64,000 nucleotides of DNA from Sordaria brevicollis. Lineage: Eukaryota; Ascomycota; Sordariomycetes; Sordariales; Sordariaceae. Positions within the stretch are counted from its first letter, which is position 1, and each line of letters opens with the position of its first letter. Both the position numbers and the translations under genes were made by a program. The notes below the pieces were generated by a model that was not told where the DNA came from, did no database searches, and saw only the letters and a list, made by a program, of their open reading frames with translations. Positions 35,648 to 47,405 of this stretch are shown here, piece by piece. The stretch covers positions 4,092,001 to 4,156,000 of the forward strand of contig JAUTDP010000001.1 in the NCBI GenBank assembly GCA_033439795.1. The letters are read 5' to 3'.

Positions 35648-36617
35648 TCTGAACTTGTCGGTAGCGGTAGCGGCGCAAAAGGCACTGGGGTGGCCGGGCG
35701 CTCACGCTCGGCACAGGAATAGGTACCTCTATAGTGTACCTCTTTTCTTGGATGATATGATTGTCATATGCGCCAGCGTACCTTGATTGAGCCAGCTTGA
35801 GGACCTCACAACTTTGCCGCGGGTGAGCTGAAGTAAAAAGTGATGCGCTTTGTTCCGCTTCTAGTGTTGAAGATAAAAGAGCGTACGGCGGTACACGGCG
35901 ATTCGAGTGTTTAGTAACGGGATCTGTTGGTCAGAGACGGAACGGGTATGGTATCACGAGGTATTGGATGATGGACCCGATTTGGTAGAATCTCGTCCGG
36001 CAAAAAGTTGAAATTTAGAAGCTGTCAGCGATGAAATAAATTCACGGTTGAACTGCCATGGTCCACGTGTGTAGCAGCAAAAATAAAAGTGCCATCGAGA
36101 CTTTCTCTTTCTTTGCTGTTTGCAGTGAGCGAAGATCATGTGTGTGACCTCACAGAGGGAAAGCGCATCCTCCATCAAGGGCCCCTGCCTACCCTGCCTG
36201 CCGCGAACAAATCAATATTACTGTATCGGGGTACGTATCAATCAATCCACCACGGCAGCACGATGTTGAGGTTCTGCCTGGCATCTCAGCATGACATTCG
36301 TTCATACGTACATTTGGCACCTCACATTCCATTGCTTGTCTTCAGCCCTGCATCCATCACTGCATGGATCCAATGCTTGTGCTTCCACGTTCCCATTTCG
36401 TCTTATCACCGAGCCGCACCCTGTTGCCCTGCCATCCATATCATCATCGTCAACCTCTGTCATCCGCGGCGATGACACCTACATAGAGTGCGTCAGGCCT
36501 TCTTTCTAGCCGCCTACCAGCTTATTAGTTGTTATCCATGGTGGCTTATGGCGTTGTCTGGGCCTTCATTGACGTTCTACAGCCCAACCTCCAGATTCGC
36601 TTCTCATACATCCCATG
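35648..36617. other. Intergenic DNA right of the transposon
   Basis: Normal base composition resumes sharply at the transposon end. No supported gene on either strand over ~970 bp; this side holds the 3' flank of the small Prp3_C-like gene. Confidence 0.45.
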
Positions 36618-37064
36618 TCATGAGAATCCCATGGCTTGCTCCCACCACTTGGAAATACCCCTCTTCTCCATGATAACACCGAATTCCTTCACCGTTTCCA
36701 CTTCGAAAAGGCCTGTCGGGTCACTGACTTGAGCAGACTTGGTTTCTATCAGGGCAGGTTTCGAGGCCAAGTGAAAGTCCTTGTATCTCAGTCTCTGGTC
36801 AAAGTTACAGATTCCATTATCAGGATTTGTGCCCTCATATACTGGATTTTCAAAACGAAACAAACTAGGTAAATGACTGACTTGGACAGTGGACACCCAT
36901 CCCTTGACGGCTTCCTCGCTACCTTTGCAATACATGATGCCAGGACAACCCCCGCTTCGGAGGAGCGCATAGCAGTCCAACTGGCCGGCCGCTTTACGAA
37001 GGTGTGCGACCTTTTTGCGGGAGGTGATGTGGTGAGTCCGGATCAACGCATGAAAGAAAGCCAT
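36618..37064 (-). CDS. Short Prp3_C/DUF1115-like protein
   Basis: Two exons: 37064-36882 and 36794-36618 (119 aa). The intron has donor GTCAGT and acceptor GACCAG. The protein (MAFFHALIRTHHITSRKKVAHLRKAAGQLDCYALLRSGG..., then CPGIMYCKGSEEAVKGWVSTVQRLRYKDF) resembles the C-terminal domain of RWDD2-type and Prp3 proteins. In those a His-His-Ile/Ser-Lys-Lys segment, a Gly-x-Pro-Gly-Ile turn and a Trp/Tyr-Lys-Asp strand are conserved. The usual N-terminal RWD domain is missing, and none is visible in the 590 bp upstream. It may be a stand-alone version, have an unseen 5' exon, or be a remnant. Function is unknown beyond a possible link to ubiquitin or RNA. Confidence 0.6.
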   Translation of the reverse strand: MAFFHALIRTHHITSRKKVAHLRKAAGQLDCYALLRSGGCPGIMYCKGSEEAVKGWVSTVQVSHLPSLFRFENPVYEGTNPDNGICNFDQRLRYKDFHLASKPALIETKSAQVSDPTGLFEVETVKEFGVIMEKRGISKWWEQAMGFS

Positions 37065-37655
37065 TGATGGTCATAGCAGTCAAAGACAAGAGGAAAAGAA
37101 AAAGATAGTTATACAAAGGCTGAGATAGCCACACTTTTCTTCCAAGGTTTATTACAAGTACATCCTTTCTTGTATCATTCATTCAACTCATCACGCACGT
37201 GTTTTCGCGCCGTGGACCCACCCTTGGGTGCAACCCTTAACGCGGTCACCTATTCTGTCTCTCCACAGTCCACACCTTCTCCTCTCGATCCAAGGTTATC
37301 GCGGGACAGTGACTGTGTGCTGACGGGAACACAAGGCAATTGTAACCCAAGTGGGTGCCATTGAAGCCTGGAAACACCTCAGCTTCACATGGACATCTCG
37401 ACCAACCTTTTTCGTCCCCATCCCAACTTCCCACCACGCCGCGTATTACCGTATATAAATGTCAAATCGTCTTCACCACCGTCCTCTTTGTTGCGGACAT
37501 GAACCAGCAAAGTCCCTCACCAAACGATTTCAGAAAACAAATCGCCGTGTAGTCGCTTCCTGATTGCCGATCTATGTCGACATCCTTATTTTTCGCCGGC
37601 GAATACTTTCACTCATTTGAAGCCGTCTCTCCATAAAACACCGTCACCACCGACG
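37065..37655. other. Divergent region between the Prp3_C-like and DNA ligase genes
   Basis: About 590 bp with no supported gene; likely promoters of both neighbours. Confidence 0.45.
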
Positions 37656-40600
37656 ATGCCATTCCTTTTCTCGTATGTGTGCGACCTCTTGCAGGCGTTA
37701 GACGACAACCAGCGCACAAAGACTGGTTCAAAGCCTCCTGCGGAAATCGTCAAAGAATGGTTCGCCAAACACCGTTCGCTAATCAACCGCGAGGATCATG
37801 ATGATACCGCCCTTCTTTCCACTCTCATTCCCGAGAAGCGAACCGACCGGGTCTTTAGGTACGGCCTGGGAGGATTGGAACGCACCATTGGAAGGGGGTT
37901 GGGGCTGGGAATGAGCCGAAAAGACGAGCTTAGGAGATATCGGGATGCTCAATGGGGCATGGATCTTGCCGAATCGGTCGAGCGGATTTTGAGGGACGCA
38001 GTAAGTACTATGATAACAAGGCCATCACTCACGCTGGGGTGTTTGTTTTCCGGAGACTGGCAGGGCCGTTGAACGAGGAACTGACGTGGAATAGCCGAAC
38101 CCTGATCCCATTAGACCAGTCACTGTTGAGGAAATCGACAAGCTCCTTCATGACATTGCTTCCCATTGTCACTTTAGCTCTCGTGCGGTTCGCAGCTCCC
38201 CTCCCAGTTCCACTCCTGCGAGCAGACAGAAAGCGCTTGAAGACATATACAAGAAGTTCTCCCCTCGCGACGCCAAATGGTTCACGCGACTATTCCTGAA
38301 GAACTTTCAGCCTGTCGTTCTCGACCAACAGCTCGTGTACCGCGAGTACCACTCTCGACTACCCTTAATCCTAAAAGTGCGGGATGACTTTGTGGATGCT
38401 GGCCGCATATTGGCGAGCCACAAACGTGAACGGACAGTCACTGGGAGGGACGACTTTGCCAAGCACCTGAAACCAAAGCTGGGAGTCAAAGTTGGCCGTC
38501 AGCATTGGATCAAGGGAAGAAATCTCAAGCAATGCTTGCGGATTTGCGACGGTCGTATGAGTTGCGAGGAAAAATATGACGGCGAGTATTGCCAGATCCA
38601 TATCGACCTCAGCAAGGGCTACGACTGCATACAGATCTTCTCCAAGAGTGGAAAGGACAGTACGGAAGATCGGATAGCTCTACACGAGTAAGTGCCCTTC
38701 TTTCGTAACCGAGAGGATAGCCGCTGACTCTTCCAGTTCTATTCGGAAATCACTGCAGCTCAACAGTCCGGCATGCTCTTTCAAGAAGGGCTGCATTCTG
38801 GAAGGAGAGCTGCTGGTATATAGTGACAAGGAGGAAAAGATACTGGACTTCTACAAGATCCGCAAGCATGTCTCCAGGTCTGGTGCGTTCCTTAGTACGG
38901 AACAGGATTCACAGTAGGACTCCAACCCCACACGCTTCTTCCGATTATAATCACTGACATAACCTAGGCGAAACCCTTGGGAACATTTGATGATTGTGTA
39001 CTATGACATCCTCATGATCGATGACGAATCTCTCTTGGCTGTCAAGCACTCGCAGAGACATCAACGCCTGCGCGAAATAATCACAGAAGTCAAAGGACGT
39101 TCCATGCTCGTCCAACGGCAAACGATTGACTGCAAGCTACCATCTGCAGAATCGGATTTACGGCGCGCGTTTGCAAAGTGCATCGCCAACCGCGGTGAAG
39201 GTCTGGTTCTCAAACCAGACGCCACATACTTCAACTTTGGTCCGTCGTACGGAAACTCTGGTAGCATTGCGATCAAGCTGAAGAAAGAGTACATCAAAGA
39301 ATTTGGGGATGTCGGCGACTTTGCCGTAGTCGGGGCTCGTTATGATTCGACGAAAGCCAAATCATACAGCCTGCCGAACATCAAGTGGACGCACTTCTAT
39401 ATTGCGTGTCTCGGCAATAAGGAGGAGGTGACACGCTTTAAGAAAACGCCAAAGTTCGTTGTCACCAATGTGGTCGAACTGAACGAGATGCAAATGCGGG
39501 CATTCATGACAACCATCCAACCGGTGGCTGTCGATCCAAAAGACAACAAGTCGTTTTCTTTGAGGATCGAGAAAGGGGTCGACGGTAAAAACACACCGAC
39601 GACCATCTTCACAGAACCCCCGGTATTCGACATCAGGTGCTTCTCGTTCGATAGACCCGGCAATACTGGGTTCTGGACTCCGAGGTTTCCCATGGTGAAC
39701 AAGATCCACTGTGACCGAACGTTCAAGGACGTTCTCTCCTTTTCTGAATTGCAAGAAATGGCAATTGATGGGACACATAAGCCGGATAAGGAAAGCCAGG
39801 AACTGATGGAGTGGATCGGACGTCTGGAAAGCGCTGACCCCAAGACAAGAGGTGTCGAGATCCAGAGCCAAACCACTGTTTCGACGAGTCAGGCCCAGTC
39901 GACACCTAGGAGGTCATCATGTGCCGACACTCCACGGCCTTCCTCTCCACCGTCATCTTTCAGAGGTCCCTCAAATGCCGGTGAATCTTTCACTTCCTCA
40001 ACATCTGTGGAAATGGCTTTCAGATCACCAACGAAGCTCAAGCCTCGAGCTTCCGTTCTACCCACCGTGGACGAATCGCTGACAAGTCCAATCACAGAAT
40101 CATCAACAATAGCTCGAGGAGAGAAGCGACCTCGTGATTCCTCCATCGACCCAGAGGCCGTCAGTAGCAAGATCAGAAAACAGAACGGCTCGGAAGGCCA
40201 GAGCGACGTTTCCATATCTCGAAGGACATTATCACCAGTCGTTCAAAGAGAACCTCTTGCTACCGTCAAGCCCACCTCATCACGACGTAATATCAACCCT
40301 CGCCCGGCTGCCCCTCCTCGACTTATAGGTGCGAACTCCATGTACCAACCTACTGCTCTAGCCATGGAGCATCGTCGGAGTACAACTACCAGGGGACGGG
40401 TGTCACTTCCTCACTCGATGTCACTAGGCAGCGGAGGTAGCGACTTTACCTTCACTGTACCCCAACCCACCACTCGACCACCCATCACCTCTTCCCCTAC
40501 CGGCATCACCTCACCAGCAGTAATCAATTGCTGCCGCCACCTTGACGGATTGTGCACGATCGCCAACATCTCCTTCATGCTTTCCCCCTGCATAGCCGGC

Positions 40601-41077
40601 TACCTCTGGGTCACTGAAGACCTACTGGGCAGCCACGGAGTAACCGATTTTGTTCGCGATCCCAAGGAGTGGTTAGTAGAGGAGCAACTCACCCCGCCTA
40701 CAAGCACGCCTATAAGCACGCCCGGACTTACTCCCGACACAACCACCACTTCAGAACTTACGGGTGTCCCTCCGAGCTCAGCACCATCCTGCACACCTGG
40801 AGGTACTAGACGAAAGAAAAAGATTATCCTCATCGACCCAAAGAGGAAGGAAGCCAACAAGGTGTTTCTCCAGAGCGTTAAGGACGCAGGCCTACGACAT
40901 CGTAATGGCCGGGCGAGACATATCAGTATCTATGATTGGAGGGTGTTGGAGGAGTTGAGGGAGGAAGAAGAGAGGTCCAGAGAGAAGCTTGCGCGTGGAG
41001 GGGAGTATGATTGGGCTAAGCTGGATATGAGGAGGGGTGGGAGTATTTGGAGGAAATATTGGTGCGGGATGACTTGA
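37656..41077 (+). CDS. ATP-dependent DNA ligase, divergent fungal type
   Basis: Four exons: 37656-38000, 38095-38687, 38737-38913 and 38968-41077 (1074 aa; exact frame). The N-terminal ~230 residues resemble the DNA-binding domain of eukaryotic ligases. Nucleotidyltransferase motifs follow: I EEKYDGEYCQIH near 274 with the Lys that would carry AMP, III QIFSKSGKD, IIIa CILEGELLVYS then ILDFYKIR, IV RGEGLVLKPDATYF and V SIAIKLKKEYI. An OB-fold-like segment (VGDFAVVGARYD) follows. The ~450-residue tail is Ser/Pro-rich. It has a late hydrophobic stretch (ISFMLSPCIAGYLWVTEDLLG) and a segment KKIILIDPKRKEANKVFLQSV that might be a degenerate BRCT. Motif I has EEKYDGEY rather than the ETKLDGER form of ligase IV, so this is probably a separate fungal paralogue and not LIG4. 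Nick-sealing activity is inferred from motifs. Confidence 0.85.
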
Positions 41078-41352
41078 TTTTCTTCGTATAGAGTTTGGGA
41101 GGATTTGCATAGATACCCATGGTGGCTGTTGTCTTTTATCGTTTACTATTGGGATGCGTACCTCTTGAGTCGGATGGATCGATCATTTCTGGGAAAAGAT
41201 CATGTCGATATCTGGTGAGATGCCGCATTATTACCAACAATTGCACACATCCCCTTATATAGAATGGAAATCTTACTACAACAACATCTTTTATACCTAT
41301 ATGCTAGCTCTTGAAAAATAACCTTTAGCCTCACTCATAGGTCATACCATCC
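41078..41352. other. Convergent spacer, ligase and oxygenase genes
   Basis: 275 bp with both 3' UTRs; nothing else seen. Confidence 0.5.
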
Positions 41353-42661
41353 TCATGCTTTGAGATCTTCCCACTTCTTCTTCTCATCCTCATACAACTT
41401 CAAGTAACTGGCTGCCAACCTCATGTGCAAATGCTCATCAGCCGTCAACATCTTCTTCTCCCCATTTATCACCTCCTTCCCTTGTTTCTGCTGTTCCTCC
41501 GTATACTTCCTCACCCGTTCACTAGGCACCGGCTCCAACCTCGTCGTGCCCACAGGATGACAGAAATAAGCCATACTATATCTCTCCCCCTCCGCCGTCT
41601 CACCTTCTACCCCATTACTTCCCCCACTGCCAGGAAACACAACCCGATGCACCGTACTCCTCAACAACCCCCCCGTCCAATAACTCAACAAATCCCCTAT
41701 ATTCACCAACACTGGCGGCGCCGGATCACTCTCCGTTCCCTCAGGACACACCGGCACCGGCACCCACTCCCCCTCCCTCGTCTGAATTTCCAGGCCAGCC
41801 TGCCCCTTGAGTCGAAACAAAAGCGTCATACTCCCATAATCCGAATGCGCCCCCGCCCTTACATCCTCTTCCGTCGCAGCATCAGACAATGAAGAAGCAG
41901 GCGGGTAATAAAGCAAACGGAGAATAGTTCCCGAAGCACCGTTTTCGCGGAGGTGAGCAGACGTGAAAAAATCGGGAGGGGAAACGCCGAGGCCGATTCC
42001 CAAGAGGGTGTTGAGGCGGAGGGAGAGGCGGTAGCAGAGGGATTGGAAGTGGGTTATGAAGGGTTGGTCACCTAGAATGGAGGGGGGAAGGGGTTGTTGA
42101 AGGATGGAGGGGGAGGTGGGGGAGGGTTCGCCAAAGTTGAAGGCTTCTTTTAGGTCTCCGACCTGTGGGGAATATGTTAGTTGGTTGGGGAAGTGAGAAA
42201 GGGAAGGGGGAGGAGGTGATGACTCACACGCTGGTTCTTGGGGTCGAGGGTTTCGTAGTGCATTGCTGACCACTGGATATTCACGATATGTTAGATGATG
42301 GTGTTTCTTGTTAAGAAATGGTTGGATAGCGGTATCTTGAACGAAATGGCCAACGTACACCACGGTTGTTCTTCTGGATGGTGCATGCTTGCTTCTCCTC
42401 TATGGGAGTCTCCTTGAAGAGCTTCCTGGCCTGCATGGGATTGTTTCATCAGTGCCTCTTTTCCGAGATATGAGGTTGATGGCGATGACATACCAACTCA
42501 AACGCCTTGTCGACATCTTCAACGGGAATGTCTTTGCCCGTGTTCTTGATGTAGATGAAGCCATGCTCGATGGCGGCCTCGACGAGCTCCTTGGCCACTT
42601 GGGCTTGGTCTTGAGTGTCATCGGATATGTCGATGACGGGAATCTTTGCGACGCTGGCCAT
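41353..42661 (-). CDS. 2-oxoglutarate/Fe(II)-dependent oxygenase, isopenicillin N synthase-like
   Basis: Four exons: 42661-42494, 42430-42359, 42272-42228 and 42162-41353 (364 aa; all introns phase 0). Donors are GTATGT, GTACGT and GTGAGT. The N-terminal DIOX_N part is visible as KIPVIDIS and HGFIYIKNTG. The middle exons encode ARKLFKETPIEEKQA and GWSAMHYETLDPKNQ. The catalytic core has AHSDYGSMTLLFRL near 199 (His and Asp of the iron site), GLEIQTREGEWVPVP, LVNIGDLLSYWTGGLLRSTVHRVV near 250-270 (second His) and RYSMAYFCHP with the Arg that would bind 2-oxoglutarate. The usual substrate range of this family is small molecules; the substrate here is unknown. No biosynthetic cluster surrounds it. 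Confidence 0.88.
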
Positions 42662-43791
42662 GGTCACAAAATACTGTATTGTATCTGAGGTGTTGATGAC
42701 GGGAATAGGTTGAGGAGAGTGATTGACGAGGAAAGGTTGAAAAGTGATGGTATTATCGTGCTGCGTTGTCATAGGAACTCCTCTTGGTGTCACAGCTACA
42801 GCTACCGTCTACAGCTACCGTATAACCAATCCAGCCCCAATCAAAGCATGCCCCTCCACTTGGGTGTTAGGTCTTGTGCTGATAAGAATATTCAAGTGAC
42901 GATGATCGTGAATCCTGGTTACGCAAAATCCATGTTCTATTTGCCTCTCTGGATCTCGACTTTACCAGAGAATTTCGATTTCGTTTCAGTGCAGTACGTC
43001 AAAATCATATGGGCTGGGCATGCAGCTCCGGATGGAGTGGAAGTGCACAAGCAGCCGGCATCACGAACACATATGTGCTCATGATGCCGATGTTTCCATT
43101 AAACGCATAGTCCTTGGGGACGCTTAGACCATGCTGCAAGTGGGTCTCTCTTTGAAGTGGATGCCAAGGGTCCAGGGTCGAAACGTCACTGACCGCGATG
43201 GGAGAAGGCTCACCCACTGCACCCACACGGCTCGATCGCCAGAAGCAGGCATCGACACCTGCGACACTCGGCGACACCACCCAATTTTTGCCGGCCAAAA
43301 CAGGACGCGACGATGCGCACACACGGGCTCACGACACGCTCGTCGGGGGGGGCTTCCAAGCGCCGCCCATGCGCGCACAACCTGAACCGAATTCCACGAT
43401 GATGGTCAGAAATGAAAGTCGGATGGAAAGGACTGGTGTCGGTCACAGGTCACACACAGGTCACGGTCACCGACGGCCACCACGGCACACCAGACCTGGA
43501 AGGGGAAGCTGCTTGCTTGCTAGCATCATGTCGGTTGAAATGTATTTTTCTTTCTCCGTGTCGGTCCCTTCACTCGTTCTCGCCAACTTTAACTCCCAAC
43601 TGCCTTGCTTGTCCGGTCACTTGTGCCTCTCCCATTTCCCTCAGCCATGCCAATCCCTTCTTCTCTTCACTTTCATCCCTTTCACCCGTTCTTTCCTCCC
43701 AACAACACAACCACCACCACCATTACCATCACTCCTCCCTCCCAGACCGTCGTGACATCGCAATTTCTTCGACTGCCGCCCACAACAACAA

Positions 43792-43815
43792 CCACCACCA
43801 CCACCACCACCACCA
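43792..43815. repeat. CCA trinucleotide repeat
   Basis: Eight CCA units following a shorter CAA run (43782-43791), in the leader of the Ies1-like gene. Confidence 0.85.
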
Positions 43816-44208
43816 AGTCATGATTCGTTTGCATTGCCATCTCCATCACCACCTGCCTTTGTGAATCACCCATCAACAATCGGCAATCGGCAATCGATAT
43901 CTCCAGCATCGCCGACACCAGGAATCAATCAACCTTGCGCAAGTGGAAGTTTCCCACTCATCGTGCGTCAACTCCAGCTGGTTGCTGCTGCTGTCGAACC
44001 TATTCTGCGATTGCCCTACGCGCCGCGCGCCCAGTCTGCAGTCGAATTCTGCAACCCTATCGGGAAATCACAAACGGTTTATCACCAACCAAAAATTAAA
44101 CCTGTGTGTCCTGCCATTTGCGCCGGCCGCTTGCTTAGCTGTCTCGCCTGGGCCCTCGTCTCGTCATACCCGCCGTACTCCAGCATTCGTCAGCAGTAGT
44201 AGCAGTGT

Positions 44209-44234
44209 CAGACCAGATCAGACCAGATCAGACC
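44209..44234 (+). repeat. 10-bp direct repeat CAGACCAGAT
   Basis: Two full copies and a partial third copy (CAGACC) lie about 120 bp upstream of the Ies1-like start codon. The decamer contains GATC-like and GACC motifs; no known factor is assigned. Confidence 0.8.
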
Positions 44235-44352
44235 GCGGGAACACTCGAACAAACGGGCAAAACCGATCATCCATTACTTACCTACAGCTTACCTGCCCAC
44301 CCGACCCGAGCGAGAGCCACCTGCGCTCTCCCACCCAACCTAATAAAAAGCC

Positions 44353-46666
44353 ATGGCCGCCTCACACAGTTCTCGTGCTGCCTCTCTTGCGCTTTCAGAC
44401 GTCGACATCCCTAGCTCCCCCGCCCACCAACCCGGCAAGACTTCTCATACTGCCGCCAGCGTAACTGAGGACAACGACGCTACCATGGCTGCCACCCCCG
44501 AGCCGGGCGAGTCTAGGCTGCCCCGGGGAAAACGAGGTCGTGGTCGAGACGATGGAGGAGCCAACGTGATTGGAAAGATCAGGCATCTGAAGAAGGACGA
44601 CGGAGAACCGCTCTGGCGAAAAGACATCCAGTATGACTTCCTCAAGGCCGTCTTCGACAACGAGCAAAAGGTGTTCACCAACAGCTACGAACCCGACAAG
44701 ATTGGCAAGCAGTGTTTTGCCGACCTCTACATCGACACAATGTCCAGGAGCAGCAAGACCTCAAAGGTCCTCCGTGACAAGCTGCTTAGCGATCGTGATG
44801 CCGCAAAGGGAATGGCCATGGTCTGCCTCCTCGTCAATATTGGCCGTATGAACACAACACTAAACTGTGAGTTTGCCCGTCGGATACATCCCGCCTTGCT
44901 CTGCTTTCTTGTTGTCGTTGTTGCTAACCATATCCTCTGCAGTCTTCCCCGAAATGCGTGCTCAGCTCCGCACATACCATGCTATCCCGTCGCTCCAGGC
45001 CCAGCAGGACCCCCATGCTTATAAGCAACTACAAGATGCCCCACGCCTAAAATCTATCCTCAAAGGAGGCGCCGAGGATAGGGACGAACCCAACTCTATC
45101 GATGCCATCAAGGCCCGTGCCACTCACGTTCCCAGGACAAATCCCGTCAACCTTTTGTTCGTCATCTGCCAGCAGGCTAGTAAGATCGCCGAGCTCCATT
45201 TCCCCCCTGGCCGGGAATTTCATGACTTGATCATGAAGACCAACTATTCCAGTGCCAGCCGCGCCCGTGCATTTCTGTGGCTCATGTGGTTCTACCTCGA
45301 GTCTGACTTCACCGAGGAGGGCTGTGAGGAGAACCCTTTTGGAGCAGGTGTCGACTATGGTCTTGACGTGGCAAATCAGGGTGTGCCGCAGCTGGAAGAG
45401 ATGTCGAAGGAGGAAGAGGAAGCGGAGAATAAGGATCCCGATGAAGAGATCAAGTTCGGCTTGGACAAGCAAAAGATGCGTGCCAAGATCATCGAGGCAG
45501 ATCAGCAGTTCATGGTCGAAAGCCAGACTAGGAAAGGTGGCAGGGGCCGCGGCTTCCCTGCTGGTGATGAGATTGGCCCTACCACTGGTATCCTTCCCCG
45601 GATCAGGCCTTCCAAGGTTGACAGCGACTTGGACAGCATCAGGTCCACTCCGCCACCCAGGGCTTTGGTCGGTAGACATCCTGCTGCTTTCCCACAAACT
45701 GCTCCTCGTAGGGGGGGTGCCTCATTAAAGTACCAGATCTTCGAAGGCTCGTCCCCTGGTGGCGGGCAGATGCTCGAAGGCGTTGTACATCGGAAGCCCC
45801 GTCCACCGACAGCTCATCAACTTGCCGTAGAGCGTAACAGATCCCAAAGGGTTGAGTGGATTCTCGACCGAGGACTGAGGAAAAGCCACCATCGCAGCCG
45901 TAAGGAACGTCGCGTCGATGGCTCCATTATTCGTGTGGTCAACAGGTTGGACAAAGCCAAGGAATGGGCTGATTTCAGTGACAGCGAGGATGAAGAGACC
46001 GTCAACTACAACAAGCAGGCTCTCCTCGCGGGGGCTGTGAACTACACCGGATATGGGGAGAATTATCCCTTCCGCGAGAAAGGCTTTGTTGGCCTTTGCC
46101 AGCTGAAAGACGAGAAAGATGACTTCGGAGAGGAGTTCGCCTCGTACGCAGCCTCCCTAAGGCGCGCCCAGCGTCGACTCAAGCGATGGGAGGAGTCCAA
46201 CGATCCGGACCTCGGCGTTGTCAGACCGATCAAGCGGCCAAAGCTCTCCAATGGAGATGCCAACGGAGATGGCGAAGGTCACGGCGACGATGATGACGTG
46301 GAGGGCTCACCATCCAAGCACGACATCGATCCAGCGGAGACTGAAGATGAAGGGGAGATCATGGAGCGTAATGCCCATCGTCGTGCTTTTGTCCCTGTCA
46401 ATAAACCGGTTATCCTTCGCACCGGCAAGACAAACGGCATCCAGAGACAGGATACAGCTGATACCAATGATGCCGATACACCCATGGACGATGTCGATGA
46501 TTTGGATGATGATGACAAGGCCCTACTTGGCCTCGGCGATGGCGACGATGTGGAAGATGACGCCGACGCCAATGACGATGGCGAACGGGACGCCGAGGAT
46601 CAGGAAGATTTGGACGATCTGGACAAGACTTTGTTGGGCATGGATGGTGACTCGGAGTCAGAGTAG
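44353..46666 (+). CDS. INO80 complex subunit Ies1-like protein
   Basis: Probable subunit of the INO80 chromatin remodeller in the nucleus. Two exons: 44353-44866 and 44943-46666 (745 aa); donor GTGAGT, acceptor GCAG, one Phe codon split. Identification rests on a conserved block I associate with fungal Ies1: KIRHLKKDDGEPLWRKDIQYDFL, CFADLYIDTMSRSSKTSKVL, then MVCLLVNIGRMNTTLNFFPE and QLRTYHAIPSLQ. A second structured block runs from NPVNLLFVICQQASKIAELHFPPG to RARAFLWLMWFYLESDF. Basic RGRG and acidic tails follow; the end is a Asp/Glu-rich LLGMDGDSESE. The initiator ATG is in a CCATGG context. A C2H2 array continues in the same frame beyond the TAG stop (see next entry). Confidence 0.75.
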
Positions 46667-47405
46667 AGCCGCGCTCAAAAATTCGTCAATGACAATGCTG
46701 CCAGCCAGAGTTCGGATACTTTGCCACGCGCGCATGAACCTCACGATTCGAAAGGTTGTGATTGTCCGTTCTGTCCACAGAATGATTTGTCACTCCGTGA
46801 TTTGAGGCAACATCTTTGCAAATATCACAAAAAGGAAGATGCAATCCAGAAGGTGGCGTTCAAGTATGGGTTGCACTTGTGTCCTGTCTGCCAAAACCCA
46901 TTCCCAGATTGCACACAATTGAGGCGACATCTGAGCTCAATTCACCGCGACTTCATCAAGGAAAATCCTACCGTGTTTAATATCATTCTATGCCCCGTAT
47001 CGATGCAACGAGCCATTTGCGGATAAGGGCATCGTTAATCAACATACTTGTTCGGCACATGCGGATTTCGCCCAGATAAATGCTGTCGACTATGGCTTGC
47101 TTTTATGTCCAGTTTGCAACAAGGCATTTGAGCACAACGGAGTTTTGAATACACATATATGTTTAGCCCATCCGAATCTCGCTCAGACAAATGCTGCTAT
47201 GTATGGCTTAACTTCGTGTCCAGAATGCAACATGGTATTTGCGCATAAGACAGCCCTCAGTGGACATCTTTGTTCGGCCCATCCAGATTTCGCCCGACAA
47301 TATGCTACTCAGTACCAGCTTCCTATTTGTCCGGTCTGCGAAACGCCTCAACCGTATAAATGGACGTTGGACAGGCATCTACGTGTACACAAGGATCATA
47401 CCTAG
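46667..47405 (+). pseudogene. Broken C2H2 zinc-finger array downstream of the Ies1-like gene
   Basis: Starting directly after the TAG at 46664-46666 and in the same frame, the sequence stays open to 47026. It encodes C2H2-like repeats of ~37 residues (pattern CPxCxxxF, about 6 residues, L, 2 residues, H, 4-5 residues, H). At 47000-47003 four extra bases (TCGA) split the third finger between its two Cys. In the shifted frame the array resumes through CPVCNKAFEHNGVLNTHICLAH, CPECNMVFAHKTALSGHLCSAH and CPVCETPQPYKWTLDRHLRVH to a stop at 47405. Six fingers are seen in total. No good independent ATG precedes finger 1. It could be a decayed gene, a lost C-terminal extension of the Ies1-like protein, or a readthrough product. 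Confidence 0.6.

Larger units (their letters stand above)
42662..44352. other. Divergent intergenic region with pyrimidine-rich leader
   Basis: About 1.7 kb between the oxygenase start and the Ies1-like start. No supported gene. The 44.3-kb side is rich in C and T on the plus strand and includes a CCA microsatellite and a short direct repeat, consistent with a long 5' UTR. Confidence 0.45.
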
